Assembly (NCBI GenBank): GCA_032622095.1
Contig: CP136063.1
Location: 24,864,987-24,928,986, forward strand
DNA: 64,000 bases
Source: Siphonodentalium dalli
Lineage: Eukaryota > Mollusca > Scaphopoda > Gadilida > Siphonodentaliidae
Direction of reading: 5' to 3'
Positions within the stretch are counted from its first letter, which is position 1. Every line of letters begins with the position of its first letter. The translations under genes were made by a program, and so were the position numbers. Shown in pieces: positions 1 through 11,330 of the stretch. A model generated the notes under the pieces. It was not told the DNA's origin. It made no database searches and saw nothing but the letters and a program-made list of their open reading frames with translations.

Positions 1-432
1 CTGTTATAACAATGATATTTCAATAGCCCCATTTGTCCCACCATGTCAGAAATTAAATGTCAGAAGTTCTCATTGAGATACAGAGAGGACTATATATAAT
101 TGGTTTTGTGTCAGGTAGAAATGATAAATAGCCAGCAGATATTTGTGCTGACATTGTGAGTTCGTTTTCATATTCATAACTGATAAATTGATAATATGCA
201 TGAAAATCCCCATCCGAAATCCCACCCCTTAATTCAAAGGTTAACAATCTGTAGAAAATAGGGCACCTAGATGGATATTTATTGCTTGATGTTAATGTTT
301 TCATGTATGGATCCTGATATTTATGGCAAATGAAGGGAGTGGGTTTCTAACAGATATGTCTCTGTATGAGGTTCCAAATTTGGAAGCTAGACATTTAGTC
401 AACCCATTTCTATTTTCAATGTTTCAATACTG

Positions 433-1493
433 GAGGGTATCACCCCCCCCCCCCCTTTTCGGTATGCGGGATTCAGGGTGTTTTGAAGCCGTACGCGGGA
501 TTCATACCCCCGAATTAACTGGTATTCGGGTTCAAGCAAAACATCTTGGACGCAGGTTTTGATGGCGCAAAGTAATATTTTGTGCTAGTTATCTGTGTGA
601 ATGGGTGGGTATAATAGCTTCTTGGGCATATTTGACCACCGTGCCATCATAAACATGCTAAAAATGCTTGACGCCAGTCTAGATGCTAGGATTTTGCGAT
701 TTTCTTGTTCAGATTACAAAATTTTCGCACACCGGGCCGAACCATGGTCGGCCCGGTGTGTCATTGTCTCTCCCCTGTGGCCAATACAAAAATGCTAATA
801 AGTTTAACAATATTTTACTACATTTGGTCAAACTTGTGGTCATCAGTTAGAGAATTTTCCAACCTGAAGGGGAGTATGAGGTTTGAAATTTCCAACACTA
901 TAGGAAAGCTTTAGTTGAGGCCAGTCTGGATGCTAGGATTTGCGATTTTCTTGTTCAAATTTCAAAATTTTCTCACACCGGCCAAACAACGATGGTCAGC
1001 TTGGTGTGTCGTGGTCTCTTGCCCGTAGCCGTGTGTATGTGTATGGAGTTAGACCACTAGATGTTAGGATTTATGCAATGTTTCAGGTTAAAATATCTGA
1101 ATTTTCTCATACCGGGAATATAGAATTATGGTTTATGAAGATATAGGATATTAGGCCTAAACACTGAGGTGCAAGGAGGGGTGCAAATGGAATTAAGCAA
1201 AACTTGTGTTCGGTCTGATTCTGACTCAAGGAGGGAGGTGCAGTTGGAATTTTCCAAGGTGGACACCCCCCAACGGAAACCCTCTAGCCACGTCCCTGGT
1301 CATAAAGTATCATTAATGGTATCATAACGGCCTCATAACGCGACCGGCATAATGTGTCTATGTAACTTCTATGTATTATTTCTTAACATGTATTCAGGAT
1401 TCACCCCCCAAAATTAACTCGTATTCAGGATGCACCCCCCAAAATTAACTCGTATTCAGGATTCAGGGGGGAGGGGGGGGGGGTGATACCCTC
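433..1493. mobile_element. Non-autonomous element, TIR GAGGGTATCACCC, TSD ATACTG
   Basis: The ends are inverted copies of GAGGGTATCAC followed by a C run (left) or preceded by a G run (right). ATACTG directly repeats outside both ends (427-432 and 1494-1499). A related repeat at 46250-46760 carries the same flanks with a single CAGTAT (46482-46487, the reverse complement) and no insert, that is, an empty site. Inside are three degenerate direct copies of a unit that opens with GATGCTAGGATTT and ends at CACACCGG (about 680-735, 918-980, 1060-1118), and three ~42-bp units ending TTCAGGATTCACCCCCC (1390-1468). No transposase is seen. The superfamily is not assigned. Confidence 0.85.
728..760. 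repeat. GC-rich hairpin
   Basis: The arms CACACCGGGCCGA and TCGGCCCGGTGTG are exact reverse complements around a 7-base centre. It lies at the end of the first of three degenerate internal repeats of the surrounding element; the later two copies have lost most of the right arm. Confidence 0.8.
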
Positions 1494-1849
1494 ATACTGG
1501 TGTGGCAAAGAAGTGACCACTTAGAAAAATGAGGGAGGTATGCATTGCCCAATGAATATATCCACAAATGCAGCTGACAAATGTGGAAGAAACATGAACT
1601 TGATGCAATCAAGCACTGAATCTCTACACATTTCATTTATTCTGCTATCCAATGAATAATACATGTTAGTTTTAACTTTAAACAATGGGGTCATGCTCTG
1701 GTCATCCTGTTTCCCACTATTTGCGATGAACTGAACATAGACCACATAAACTGGCAACTTTTAAAACTAGAATGGTGGCATAACAAATCAATTTGGTGTA
1801 GTAAAATTATGACCTACTAGCTAGTAATTATATTTTTTCTGTGTTCTAA

Positions 1850-2075
1850 CCAAGAGAGTTAAGTTATCATTTGGAAACAAGAATTGAGTGCAATTCAAAC
1901 AAAAGGGGACGAAACTCTGGTGAAAATTTGCGGGCAAAATCAAATTAAAATTTGACCTATATTTTGTGCTAGTAAACCCACATAAAAAATTTCATGCCAA
2001 TCAGTTCAGACTTCCTGAGAAAAGCGAACGGACAAACAGATGCTGCTACGACAGACGGACAGACCAAGAAAATAA
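1850..2075 (+). repeat. Mollusc-type dispersed repeat fragment
   Basis: Contains GGGGACGAAACTCTGGTGAA, a 'CATGCCAATCAGTTCAGA' stretch and a closing run of GACGGACAGACC. The same layout (a phrase of the ATAACTCTGG type, then 'accaaat' text, then a GGAC-rich tail) recurs at 8240-8602, 19730-20145, 36400-37508 and 45240-45450. I know this as a common kind of repeat in mollusc genomes; the exact family is not identified. Confidence 0.55.
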
Positions 2076-2289
2076 TAAATTAAATCCTTTGCATAATTTG
2101 TATATTTCACACCGGCTCCTTTCTGGTGAGAGATGTAATAACCTTCAAATTGATGTATCACAAGCCTGTGTGAGGTGCAGATGGACTTAACACCTATTTC
2201 TACTGAGCTTTTAAGTTTGTCTGCTCTACTATAGTATTCCCTCACCCATATTTCTTCGAAACTGGTATAATGAAGCAATGAAATGTCAC

Positions 2290-2700
2290 AATAGTTATGA
2301 ACTCACTGAAGTATGTCACAGTAGATTAATCAATGGAGGCTACTTGCAATGTTCGAGGTGAAGAGATTGTGATGACCGCAGTGAGGTACTTCAATGATAA
2401 GTGAGGTGCATGTAGTAATCACAATAATGTGCTATGGCGGTGATCGTGATAAGGTTCTTGCAGTGATCACAGTGAGAGGCTTACAATGATCGCTCTGAGG
2501 CGATTGTCGATGAATCCAGGGACCCTGATGAGGGGCTTGTGATCACAGTGACATGCTTGCAATGATTGCGAGTACTCGTGCAAGAATTCTTGCAGTGAGG
2601 CAGGCCTGTTAACAATAATCGTAAGGAGTTTCTGTGATGATTGCAGATATTTGCAACTGATTTGATTGTGAAGTGTATTCCAAATGCTAGCAATGCATGG
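2290..2700. repeat. Degenerate ~25-bp minisatellite
   Basis: Irregular repetition of a unit like 'TGATCACAGTGAGGTTCTTG' plus 'CAATGA'. Phrases such as GTGATCACAGTGA, CTTGCAATGATTGC and CTTGCAGTGA recur at roughly 25-base intervals. The same family in reverse complement lies at 31195-31430. Short open frames here are a by-product of the repetition. Confidence 0.65.
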
Positions 2701-2704
2701 CAAG

Positions 2705-4040
2705 CATCAGATTCTTACCTGCAGATCATGTAGAAGACGATTGCAGCAACTTTGTAGTACTTACTGGCCAGTGTTTATGTAACTCAAGGATGGAATAAAT
2801 AGAACGACAGTGTGTAAACTGGTTAACATTATTGCTTAAGTTTTTTTTTTCAAGTTTTACCTCGCGGCTCAACAAACAAGTGCAATAATGTTATCATTTA
2901 TTAGCTTATTGCACACTCTGAAGATTGTAGCTAATTATAAGGCATTTTATTTTTTATTACTTGGTTTACAGATTTCCATAACCAAAATAAATCTGTTTGT
3001 CAATAAAAATAAAATGTTAGTTTTTAGATCCCCCCCACCCCCCCCCCCCAAAAAATTCTAAGTTTACGTAAAATATACAACATCAATTTAACAGTAAAGC
3101 CTCCCAGTGACTTCTCTCTCATATACCAGTATACACAGCATGTATTTACTGATTATAATGGTGCACTCACACATCACAACAATGGTATTCATAAATGGGT
3201 TCATTTATTACTTAATATTTATTGGAACACAGAAAGGCGATGTAACAGAGAGTAAATTGAACTTCAACCTTATGACTTCTCCCTGAGAACAGTCTCACTG
3301 GGGGAGACCACTCTTCCTGCTAAATCTCCCCGAAATCACACAATCAGGATGTTCCTGTGAGTTTCCGGCAAGAGAAAGTCAACCGTGCCCAAACAGATTA
3401 AGAAGATTAAGATTCCCCCTTCAATAAAAGGCCATTCCGTATATGTAAAGCAGCTCTTGGTCTGCAGGATTCAATAAACATGTAATTCTTTCTATTTTTT
3501 CCCAACCTCATCATTTCCAGTGCTTTTTACTATGACAAATTCGAAAGCATTCAGAGTGGAACATGTGCTCAATTTTACTCCACTCGTCAGTTTATTGTCA
3601 TCTTAGTGTTGCTTTTAATAGTGCAGAGCAGAATCAATGCCATTTGGGGTTCGTATGATTGTAAAAACAAGGTTTAGAAAATATCACAAAATGATACGTT
3701 TGCCTTTGCAATAACAAGCTACATGATCAGTGTTTGGGCTGTCGGTGGCCAAATTAGCCAATGGCCAAACTTTTTCGAATTTGGCTAATAAAAATAGCAT
3801 TTGGCTAAACTTTTCCACAAATCCCTGATGGAGATGGAAAGCTAATAAAAAGTGCTGAATAGGTCGACTTACAGTCCAGATGAAGTTAGGCGACGAATGT
3901 ATTTCATACCTTGGAAATAATGGTCCAAGGCAAGTTTGGGAGTTTGGGATGATACGGGGTCAAAAAATGTATGGATTTTTGTTTATACGCAGTCGATTAC
4001 ACCGATTATGTAAAAATAAAGAACAGTAATACATGCAGTG
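2705..4040. other. No gene recognised
   Basis: AT-rich sequence with a C tract (3030-3049, interrupted by one A) that differs between the two large copies. Around 3745-3810 there are repeated 'TTGGC(T/C)AA' words. I see no credible ORF, RNA gene or element end. Confidence 0.5.
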
Positions 4041-4043
4041 CTA

Positions 4044-4172
4044 CAGTAATACCCTAATTAATCAACTCCATAACCACAGCAGAATTATGGGTAATTTTTC
4101 AGGATTTAGTCGGAAATATGGCAACAAGCACATCTGCTGTTGTTATGGAGTCGATTAATTAGGGCATTACTG
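4044..4172. mobile_element. Mariner-like MITE, TA-flanked
   Basis: A 129-bp hairpin element beginning CAGTAATACCCTAATTAATC and ending in its near reverse complement GATTAATTAGGGCATTACTG, with TA directly on each side (4042-4043 and 4173-4174). TA duplication and CAGT ends fit Tc1/mariner-type MITEs. The same terminal repeat builds the triple palindrome array at 30508-31186; this copy lacks the inner hairpin stem found there. Confidence 0.82.
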
Positions 4173-4273
4173 TAGTTTGTGGACATGTGCCATGATTGTT
4201 CTTGGGAATGGAATGGGGCCATGGTACATACACCACACCTAGTTACAAGAACAAGTTATATAAAGTCTCGACA

Positions 4274-4321
4274 ACAATGGCTGTGAACATTGTTGAAACA
4301 ATGGCTGTGAACATTGTTGAA
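4274..4321 (+). repeat. Two exact 24-bp tandem units
   Basis: Two adjacent identical units starting ACAATGGCTGTGAACATTGT. Each unit is itself partly palindromic (ACAATG...CATTGT). Confidence 0.9.
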
Positions 4322-5350
4322 ATCTTTAAAGGTCGAATGTGACCTTTATCAACATACAGGATAGCTTTAGACTATAGTATTTATGTCTCAGGCACATGGT
4401 TGCAATGGTGATGTTGCCAAGAAACCACTTGGTGTACCCAAAGTGTGTTGACTGATGCAACTGATTGCAATATCTCATCAACGCAACAATCCTCTAGCTG
4501 TTCTTCAAGTTGAACATGTCACCCTTGTGTTAATCGCATTCATATTTTCTTGAACCATACCGACCACCACCCAGCGGGAGTATGACATATCACCAAATTA
4601 TCAAAGACATCGTCTTGAAGATAAATGTATGAAAGAATGCCAAGAGACAAACATTATAGGTGGTGAATGTCAAAATAGCCAATTTTCACATTTCGGCCGC
4701 CATATTTATTGGATTGTGGTGTCAGCTTGGCTAATTTGTAAGGGTTGTATATTAGCAGGGTTTCCGTTACTACGGCTCAGTATCAGTGAAACGGCTTCAT
4801 TTCCCTCGGTTCAATAGCAATGTCATTAAACAAATCTGATTGAAACGACAGATCGGGGTTAAACAGAATAAATGGCAAAAAAGCGAGGTCAGTATGTTAC
4901 TGGTAGAGCATAACTCTTTGTTTTAAAAGCGCCAAAACTACTACGTAATGTTTGGTTTGCAGTCAACTATACTTAGTTATCAGTCAGCTTTACCATGTAC
5001 TCCAATGTAGAAGATTAAAGAAAAATTGGAAAAAAATTAACTGAAGAAAATTTTATCTTTCGATTTCCTACTACAAATATTAGCATGCTGTCAGTGTTGA
5101 TTTAATAACAAGTTAATTTCTCTAATTGGGGTTTATTGAACGTACACATGATGGTGGTCACAGATTTCATTCTCAGTTAAAATTATGCACCACCTAGTGA
5201 CACTACTGTTAAGATTATCAGACAGCCGTTGAACCCGGTTGCAAAACTCGTAGTCTGAGTCTACATTTACATGAGAAAACAGTTATACTGATCAAGCTGC
5301 CATTCTAAAATCCCTAACGGCAGATATTTTTCATTATATATAACAAAGTG
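4322..5350. other. No gene recognised
   Basis: AT-rich, with only short random frames. No repeat boundary, RNA gene or promoter that I can defend. Confidence 0.45.
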
Positions 5351-5445
5351 GCATGAGATCTACTCTCCATTAAAGCCTGACCCCAGACAGAGAGTCATAA
5401 ACATAGTAACAGGATTTTCCTGCTTCAACAGTGGCTGTGATTTGT
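5351..5445 (+). mobile_element. Element X fragment, left terminal block a
   Basis: Matches 12032-12128 at about 70-75%: both read CATGAG, then ACTCT(C/A)CATTAAA, GACCCCAGA, then 'GTGGCTGTGATTTGTTA'. The reverse complement of its first 23 bases shares TTTAATGGAG with the right end of the X copy at 17006-17028, so this looks like a terminal inverted repeat. Beyond 5445 it diverges from the other copy. Confidence 0.6.
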
Positions 5446-6247
5446 TAAAGAATTTATTCGGTCTAGAAACTACAAAACGCAATCGGAAAGCCCTCGCTGT
5501 TGTGATTAAAATGATCCAAGTCCCATTCCGATTGCATAATAAATAACCCGTAAAATAAATAAATAATACCACCACCGGTATTCAGAGATTTCCGTGAGTA
5601 AACTACGAGTGACGTAGTTGTGGGGAGCAAATTAAAAACACAGATTCTGAGCCGGGAGTTTATTATGCTGTCTACGATGACGTAATCGTAAGTCAGCCGA
5701 TACTAAAATGCGGAATCGTATGTGCGTGTGTGGTGTATAGATTACGTTACGCTTTGGTCGTTTATCTGGAATAGAAGACAATAACTATGTGAATAAAGTA
5801 ATTAATAGCGCCTAGAATGGTTGTTGTTTTTGTAGCCATTAATAACATGCTGGCACGTGTCTGCTTTGGTGAATAGATGGCAGTAATTAGTGCTTTGATT
5901 GTCTCGTATTCACTCGGTGATTTGTAATCACTCAGTGACTATTCATCAGTGTCAGTCGCGAACTTGTTTGCACTCTAAAATGCCACAAAGTGAATAGAAA
6001 GAACATTATCTCTCTGGTCATACATATATAAGAAGCTCCCAAATGTTATATAAACACTGGGCTGAATAATGTTAATTAACTCTATTTAGGCGCTTTTGTT
6101 TTGTGTTTGTTTGTTGTTTTAATTTCGATATAAATGTCTCGAGTATCTGTCATCTCCACATATGCCAAGATCCCTAGTAGATGTAGTGTGTTCGGTTGTG
6201 GGCGGGCTAGCGATCCCTTATTTAGTACCTCCAAAAAGACAACACAG

Positions 6248-6433
6248 TGCGTAATTTAGAACGCTCTTTATTGTCTACCGCTTTTGGGAGACGGAAGCAT
6301 GGACGCTCTTTGTATTTAAATGTCACAATACCACCTACAAAATCACCAATGACATATCGAAATAGAGCACGTTCATAATTGAGAACGCTCTTTATTGTCT
6401 ACACCGCGACGAAAACATGGACGCTGTTTATTA
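6248..6433 (+). repeat. Tandem ~120-bp units with iterated 15-mer
   Basis: Two units each contain GAACGCTCTTTATTG (6259-6273 and 6383-6397) followed about 20-30 bases on by a weaker copy (GGACGCTCTTTGTAT, GGACGCTGTTTATTA). The 15-mer recurs inside the other X copy at 12786, 13348, 15566 and, reversed, at 15034-15048. It is therefore an element-specific iterated motif, possibly a protein-binding repeat; function is inference only. Confidence 0.65.
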
Positions 6434-7194
6434 GAGGCAATCATTGGATTTTTTCTATGCTAACAATTAAAAACAATCCTCTCTAGAAAGTCAATATGTG
6501 CCATCAAAACGTAAAATAAAACGAACCAACACAAACTGAAAAAACAATGCCAGGCTAGCCTTCAATTAAAAAAAATGTCGTTATGCCAAACTGCAGCCTA
6601 ACTAATAATTATTGTAGTTTCAACAGTCTGTTATGTGTTTGAGTGAATTATTTTGTTTACGCACTTATCGATCTTGACTGGAAGGATTTTAGCAAGCTGT
6701 TCACAGTCGTGCACTTCTCCATACAAAAAGTTTCGTGTGAAGAAACATACAGGAACATTATTAGGACGAATATAAGCCATCATGATACATGTACTAGTAT
6801 AATAACCACCACCTTTTTAATCACACCCCATTTGTATTTAATTGTACGCATATAGCGCACAACGGGATGACACTAGTGTGTAAACTAGCTTCCGAAATTG
6901 GTACCATACAACGAAGAAGGAAGTACCGGTATATGGCCTAACTTGTATTTTTTCAGAAACAGTTAAATTAGTTTCGCACGAATTCCGCTCGCTCATTGCA
7001 TTTCTGCATAAATTAATCTCATTTCAAACAACTTTTATCGCCTCAAAGTGCATTTTAGCCATCATTATTCGTTATATAATCCAACATTCTAGCAAATCCA
7101 GTTCATAATTCAGCACATTCAAACAGTTTTATTCCGTAATCGCTATTTATCGTAAAGGCTTAGGTAATTAACCGGCATAATTTATCAACTCGTT

Positions 7195-7325
7195 ACGCGA
7201 TTGGCGGAATTATTTCAAGCTCCACCCACCGCTGTCATTGGTAAGCGTCGATGCAGATGATCGGTCATGTGACCGCGTTGTGGTCATGTGATCGCACTCA
7301 CGTGACTGACTACGGATATTTCCGC
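7195..7325. promoter_or_regulatory. Promoter-like cluster (tentative)
   Basis: A less AT-rich patch within element X has two CCAAT-type words in either orientation (GATTGGCGG, CATTGGTAA), repeated GGTCATGTGA(C/T)CGC and an E-box CACGTG. It could be an element promoter or chance. Confidence 0.25.
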
Positions 7326-7468
7326 AATTTTTTTAATATCATAATAATAAAAATACTATCTGCTCGATTTTGAATTTCTCTGGTAAAATGGGTCTGTTAG
7401 ACATATATTTTAGTATTATGACAATAAAATTTTGTTTTGTTTTGACAGACCAATTCCTTTAAGAGAAC

Positions 7469-7830
7469 TAGTTCCTCTAATGTTTGTAATTATTGTTTAT
7501 TCCACGTAATATGGTGAAACTGATAATTTATGTAATAAATTGTTACCTAGTATAATATATGTAAACATTTTCATTTTTATAATCCAGCATGACGTAGCAT
7601 ATTTAACTTCCATTTCTTTGGACACTGAATTCAGCCCAAAAAAAAGTCTTTCGGCACCATTCTTTAATGTGCGCAGTGCGTTAATTGGCCCACGGTCAAC
7701 TCGGTGAGTGAATAGCACCATACCGGGCTACTCACTTTATATTTCATTAAGAATGTTTTTTTTATTTATATAGCATGTTCTTGCTTGACCTTCTGGTGTT
7801 AACATGCATATTGGGTTTCAATTTTTTGGG
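7469..7830 (+). mobile_element. Element X fragment, block b
   Basis: Matches 12127-12455 over its whole length: TAGTTCCTCTAATGTT start, shared 'TTTATTCC(A/G)CGTA', 'TCAGCCCAAA', 'GGCTACTC', 'TTCTGGTGTTAA' and 'GCATATTGG(G/C)'. In the other copy it follows block a directly; here about 2 kb lies between them. Because it flanks the DIRS remains as a direct repeat it can be mistaken for an LTR, but both copies belong to X. Confidence 0.7.
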
Positions 7831-7856
7831 GGGACGGGTAGAAAAATCCATTATTT

Positions 7857-8010
7857 TGCAACATCAATTTTAAGTTGATATATAGTTATATATCATACCC
7901 CCACATCAGCAACAAAATGATAAAAAAAAACTTGATGCAGCAAAATAGAAAATTATTTTATTTTTTAGAAAATCGGCAAGATAATTGATTTAGTTTCCAA
8001 GGTGACGAAA
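7857..8010 (+). mobile_element. Element X fragment, block c
   Basis: Matches 16375-16552: 'CATCAATTTTAAGT', 'ATATATCATACCCCCACATC', a 'GATGCAGCAAAA' run and 'TTTTTTAGAAAATC(G/A)GCAA' occur in the same order. Blocks a, b and c are in the same order in both X copies, supporting one family. Confidence 0.7.
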
Positions 8011-8239
8011 CATTTGGGAGGATATTCTCAAGCCTGTAGCTTTGACATCGAGAATTGATTCTGACCTATTGACAATTCAAGCCTTATCATAAAAGAGTTT
8101 AGATTTCTAATTAGAAAAGCAAGTCCCTCATAACTTGGTTATTGTCAATCATTGTGTGACATGTATGATTCTTAGTGTATTGGGCCCTGCGAATCGGGGG
8201 TTTACATTCAAATCAAATCTCAAATCGAATCAAGGGCGA

Positions 8240-8602
8240 GATACACAAGTCGAAAGGGAATAACTCAACACAAAAAAGTCGGACAGACGTCATAATGGCA
8301 GGTGCACAGCTAGGTTCCCATGGTACTAAATATCTGTGTCAAGTTTCAAAAACATTTACCTAAAAAAGTGGGAATAAAAGTTCGGACAAAATTATGCATG
8401 TTTTGCACACAAAAAATTTAAAGCCGAAAAAGGGGGATAACTGCATAAAAAAAATCATAATTGCAGACGAAGGTGCTTGTCTGTGCCAAGTTTTACAGAA
8501 AATGATCAAAAAACAACTGAGAAAAACTCCGGACAAATATGTGTCTATGGACGACAAGTCGATTCCAGTATATCCCCCACAACTTTGTTGCAGGGGGTAT
8601 AA
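8240..8602 (+). repeat. Mollusc-type dispersed repeat
   Basis: Two related halves (GGGAATAACTCAACAC near 8258; GGGGATAACTGCATAA near 8430), each followed by 'GTCGGACAGACG' or 'CTCCGGACAAATATG'-type text, and a closing hairpin TATCCCCC...GGGGGTATAA at 8571-8602. This is the layout I associate with repetitive elements of molluscs. Open frames across it are not conserved genes. Confidence 0.65.
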
Positions 8603-9060
8603 ATACCAGTTTCATTAGTCTTTTGTACAGAAGTCAGTTGGAACACGTAGAAATAAATTGTGGTTCAGATAATCAATGTTTTAGGATGAACCTGACTGTA
8701 CCACTTTAGTCAATCGCATAGAAAAATATGTAACCGTTTAGTCGATTAACTGTAAACATGGGTTGATATTGAAATTTTGTTTTTATCAATATTATAACTC
8801 AAATTGGCAGATATGCACTATATAAGGCACTTGTTCCATGTGCACACGATGCCTGTGTAGTGCCTTAGTATGAATATGTACAAAAACCTCCCCGGTTACA
8901 ATGCATGGGTGTATTGGCCAATGCTACATGTTTCTGTTTATTAGCTTGTCCAGGATATCATAAATGATGATTATGGAAATAAGCTACTTTATGCCACGGG
9001 AGTGAGAGTTAATTTTAGTCATGCATAATGCATGAGATGTAAAGATCTAATTACGCATTC
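8603..9060. other. Spacer upstream of DIRS remains
   Basis: Holds a small hairpin (AAGGCACT at about 8826, AGTGCCTT at about 8857) and no gene. The 5' terminus of the DIRS element probably lies here, but I could not find an inverted repeat partner downstream of 17224, so the exact end is unknown. Confidence 0.4.
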
Positions 9061-9078
9061 ATACGTAGCTCGTGTAAT

Positions 9079-9143
9079 CCAATAGGAATCGAGCTTTCCG
9101 TGATCGTCCAATAAGAACGCTTCTGACAAATTGTCTGACGTCA
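9079..9143 (+). promoter_or_regulatory. CCAAT/CRE cluster before DIRS gag
   Basis: Two CCAAT boxes (9079-9083, 9108-9112) and a palindromic TGACGTCA (9136-9143) sit just before and at the start of the gag-like frame. These are standard eukaryotic promoter words; use by this element is inferred. Confidence 0.35.
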
Positions 9144-9742
9144 TTTACGAGACCGCATGGTTCTTTCGCGTCAGCCGCCTCTACACACAGGTCAGGCGTT
9201 TTATAGAAGCACAGTTAAAATCAAAACAGCCTCTGTCATTATTTCAGTGGTTTAAGGCTTTCGATATCTATATGGCAGTTTTCTTTGTAAAATACGGCGA
9301 CCCCAAAAATATCCTTAGTCGACAAATGCTGAAATATAGAGCCAATGTTACTGCCATAGCCGAAGTCAAAGGCAATTGGGCATGGTTCGACAGCGAATTC
9401 AGACGCTTGAGGCAATCAAAACAATTAGCTTGGAATGATATTCTAAGCGAAATTTGGCTAAAAACACGCCTCGACAAACAGCCCAAATTCGAACATCAAC
9501 AAACCTTTCGACCAAATTTCCAAACTCAAAATGCTTCAAATAGAAAACTAAGAGTCCCGACAGGTTTCTGCTATCGCTTTCACGAAGGTTTAGGTTGCGG
9601 AAATTTTTGCAAATATAATCACACATGTTTTGTATGTTCAGGTCAGCAAGCTCATCCAGCAGTCCATTGCCGCAGCAATTTTCGAGGCAATAGGTTCACA
9701 AATCCACGAAACGGGTCAGCCGCTAAGAATACAAGAAAATAG
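9131..9742 (+). CDS. DIRS gag-like zinc-finger protein (partial)
   Basis: An open frame of 203 codons, open from 9104 after a stop at 9101. The codon at 9131 is TTG; the first in-frame ATG is at 9272 (residue 48), so the true N-terminus is missing or was reached by a lost frame. Residues 38-115 carry the W-x5-DIYM-like and FRRLRQ features I associate with the capsid-like region of invertebrate DIRS ORF1. Residues 147-180 hold two zinc-binding arrangements: Cys147, Cys156, Cys160, His164 and then Cys166, Cys169, His175, Cys180, followed by a basic Arg/Asn-rich tail. The predicted role is nucleic-acid binding and particle formation with element RNA. It sits directly before the reverse transcriptase remains. 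The frame is the only long intact one of the element; activity is unlikely because the partners are dead. Confidence 0.75.
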   Translation: MSDVIYETAWFFRVSRLYTQVRRFIEAQLKSKQPLSLFQWFKAFDIYMAVFFVKYGDPKNILSRQMLKYRANVTAIAEVKGNWAWFDSEFRRLRQSKQLAWNDILSEIWLKTRLDKQPKFEHQQTFRPNFQTQNASNRKLRVPTGFCYRFHEGLGCGNFCKYNHTCFVCSGQQAHPAVHCRSNFRGNRFTNPRNGSAAKNTRK

Positions 9743-9769
9743 ATTCCAAGAGGTTTATAGTACAATTTC

Positions 9770-11328
9770 GCGAGCCCCGTCGTCAATTGTGCCAAATAAG
9801 CTAGAAGTGTTGCTCGAAGGCTACAACGAAGCAAAAAATAAACCATTTAGTACAAGGGTTCAGAGTAGGATTTCGATTAGGTTTTCAAGGGGGAAATTTG
9901 GCAGTCTCCCAAAAATCTGAAGTCAGCGATCTCAAACTCGGAGGCCGTCGAAAAAAAGCTATCTAAAGAATTATTAGCACAATGAATAAAACGTCCTTTC
10001 AATGACCCGCCTTTGCCAAATCTGATAATTTCACCTTTAGGCCTAGTCGCTAAGAAAACTCCATGGCAATTTCATCATTTGTCTCACCTGGGAGGGGCTT
10101 CAGTCAATGATGGAATTCCATCAGAATTTTCGTCAGTACAATATGCCACAGTACAAGATGCCATACAAATAATAAAAAAGGGTGGGGCAAATTTTCTGGC
10201 ACGACGTGACGTTTTTCAAGCTTACAGAAATCTTCCAATACACAAAGACGACCTTCACCTGTTGGGTTTCAAGTGGAAAGGTCAGTTTTATGTAGATACA
10301 GCACTCCCAATGGGAGCAGCCAGTAGTGCACGATTATTTGAGGAATTCAGTTCCGCATTAGAATGGATAGCGGCCAAAAAATGGGGTATAAAAATGGTGC
10401 ACATGATTTCCTTATTTTGGCAGGGTCAGAGACGATATGTCAAAGATCATTAAATCTATTTTTAGCTATGTTCAATTTCATCGGTTTGCCGATGGCCCCC
10501 GAAAAAACCGTGGGTCCAGACAGAGTATTGACTTTCTTAGGCATAGAGCTTGATACTATTAATATGTTAGCTCGGATACCGGAAGAAAAAATTATTGACG
10601 CTACTGCCCGAATAAAAAACTTCCTGGGGAGGAAAAAAGCGATGCTTCGCGAAATTAATGGGCCTAATAGGGGGTTCTTAATTTTATGTGCTGTGTAATA
10701 ATTCGGGAGAATGTTTTTGCGTAGATTGATTAACCTGACATTGAAGGTCAGTAAACCGGATTTCAAAATTCGGCTATCTAATCAGGTAAAAGCGGACTTA
10801 AAGTTTGGTAATCATTTTTCGACGGTTTTAATGGGAACACGTTTTTTCATCATGAATCCAAATGGATCAGCAGTCCGAAACTGAGCCTCTACACGGACGC
10901 CGCAAAATCAAAAGGTTTTGCAGCCCTCTTCGGTAATAAATGGACGTTCGGCCATTTCAAATCTGCCGATCATAGTATCGCGGTGTTATGGAGTTGTATC
11001 CAATCGTTTTGGCTTTAAATATTTGGGGCCACGAGCTGAAAAATAAAAAGTTGCTAATTTTTTGTGATAATGAAGCGGTAGTGACCGTTATTAACAAACA
11101 AACGGCCAAAGATCGAGAATTATTGTCGCTTTTGAGGAAGTTGGTAATAGTAACTTTAATTCACAATATTCAATTCCGTGCTCAACACATCCTGGAGTTA
11201 GCAATGTATTAGCAGATACTCTCTCTCGTTTGCAGGTAGAGAGATTCAAACAAATAGCAGTGGGATTTCAAGCAGAACCCGAGGGGATCCCGGAACACCT
11301 GGCGTTGGAGAACGTAATCAAATTTTAG
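9770..11328 (+). pseudogene. DIRS reverse transcriptase-RNase H, frameshifted
   Basis: Homology runs through several frames. A linker (about 9774-9990) needs at least two frame changes and has an in-frame stop before RT. RT starts near 10000 with 'PLPNLIISPLGLVAKKTP' and continues with VNDGIP, a motif-A-like 'ARRDVFQAYR', 'LLGFKWKGQFYVD', LPMG and FEEFSSALEWI, to about 10400. At 10400-10415 a deletion and frameshift destroy the catalytic Asp pair, leaving His-Asp-Phe-Leu. RT then resumes with 'MAPEKTVGPDR', TFLGIELDT and RKKAMLREI. RNase H follows: SLYTDAAKSKGF (10885), a frameshift at 10987, ELYPIVLALNIWG, FCDNEAVV, a further frameshift near 11203, then NVLADTLSRLQ. It ends at a TAG at 11326-11328. 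The four RNase H acidic positions can still be read. Confidence 0.88.
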
Positions 11329-11330
11329 TA

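Noticed and set aside
53..304. 83-codon frame, minus strand, identical in both large copies (49188-49439)
   Set aside because: Identity reflects the recent duplication; non-coding flanks are equally identical, and no domain is recognisable.
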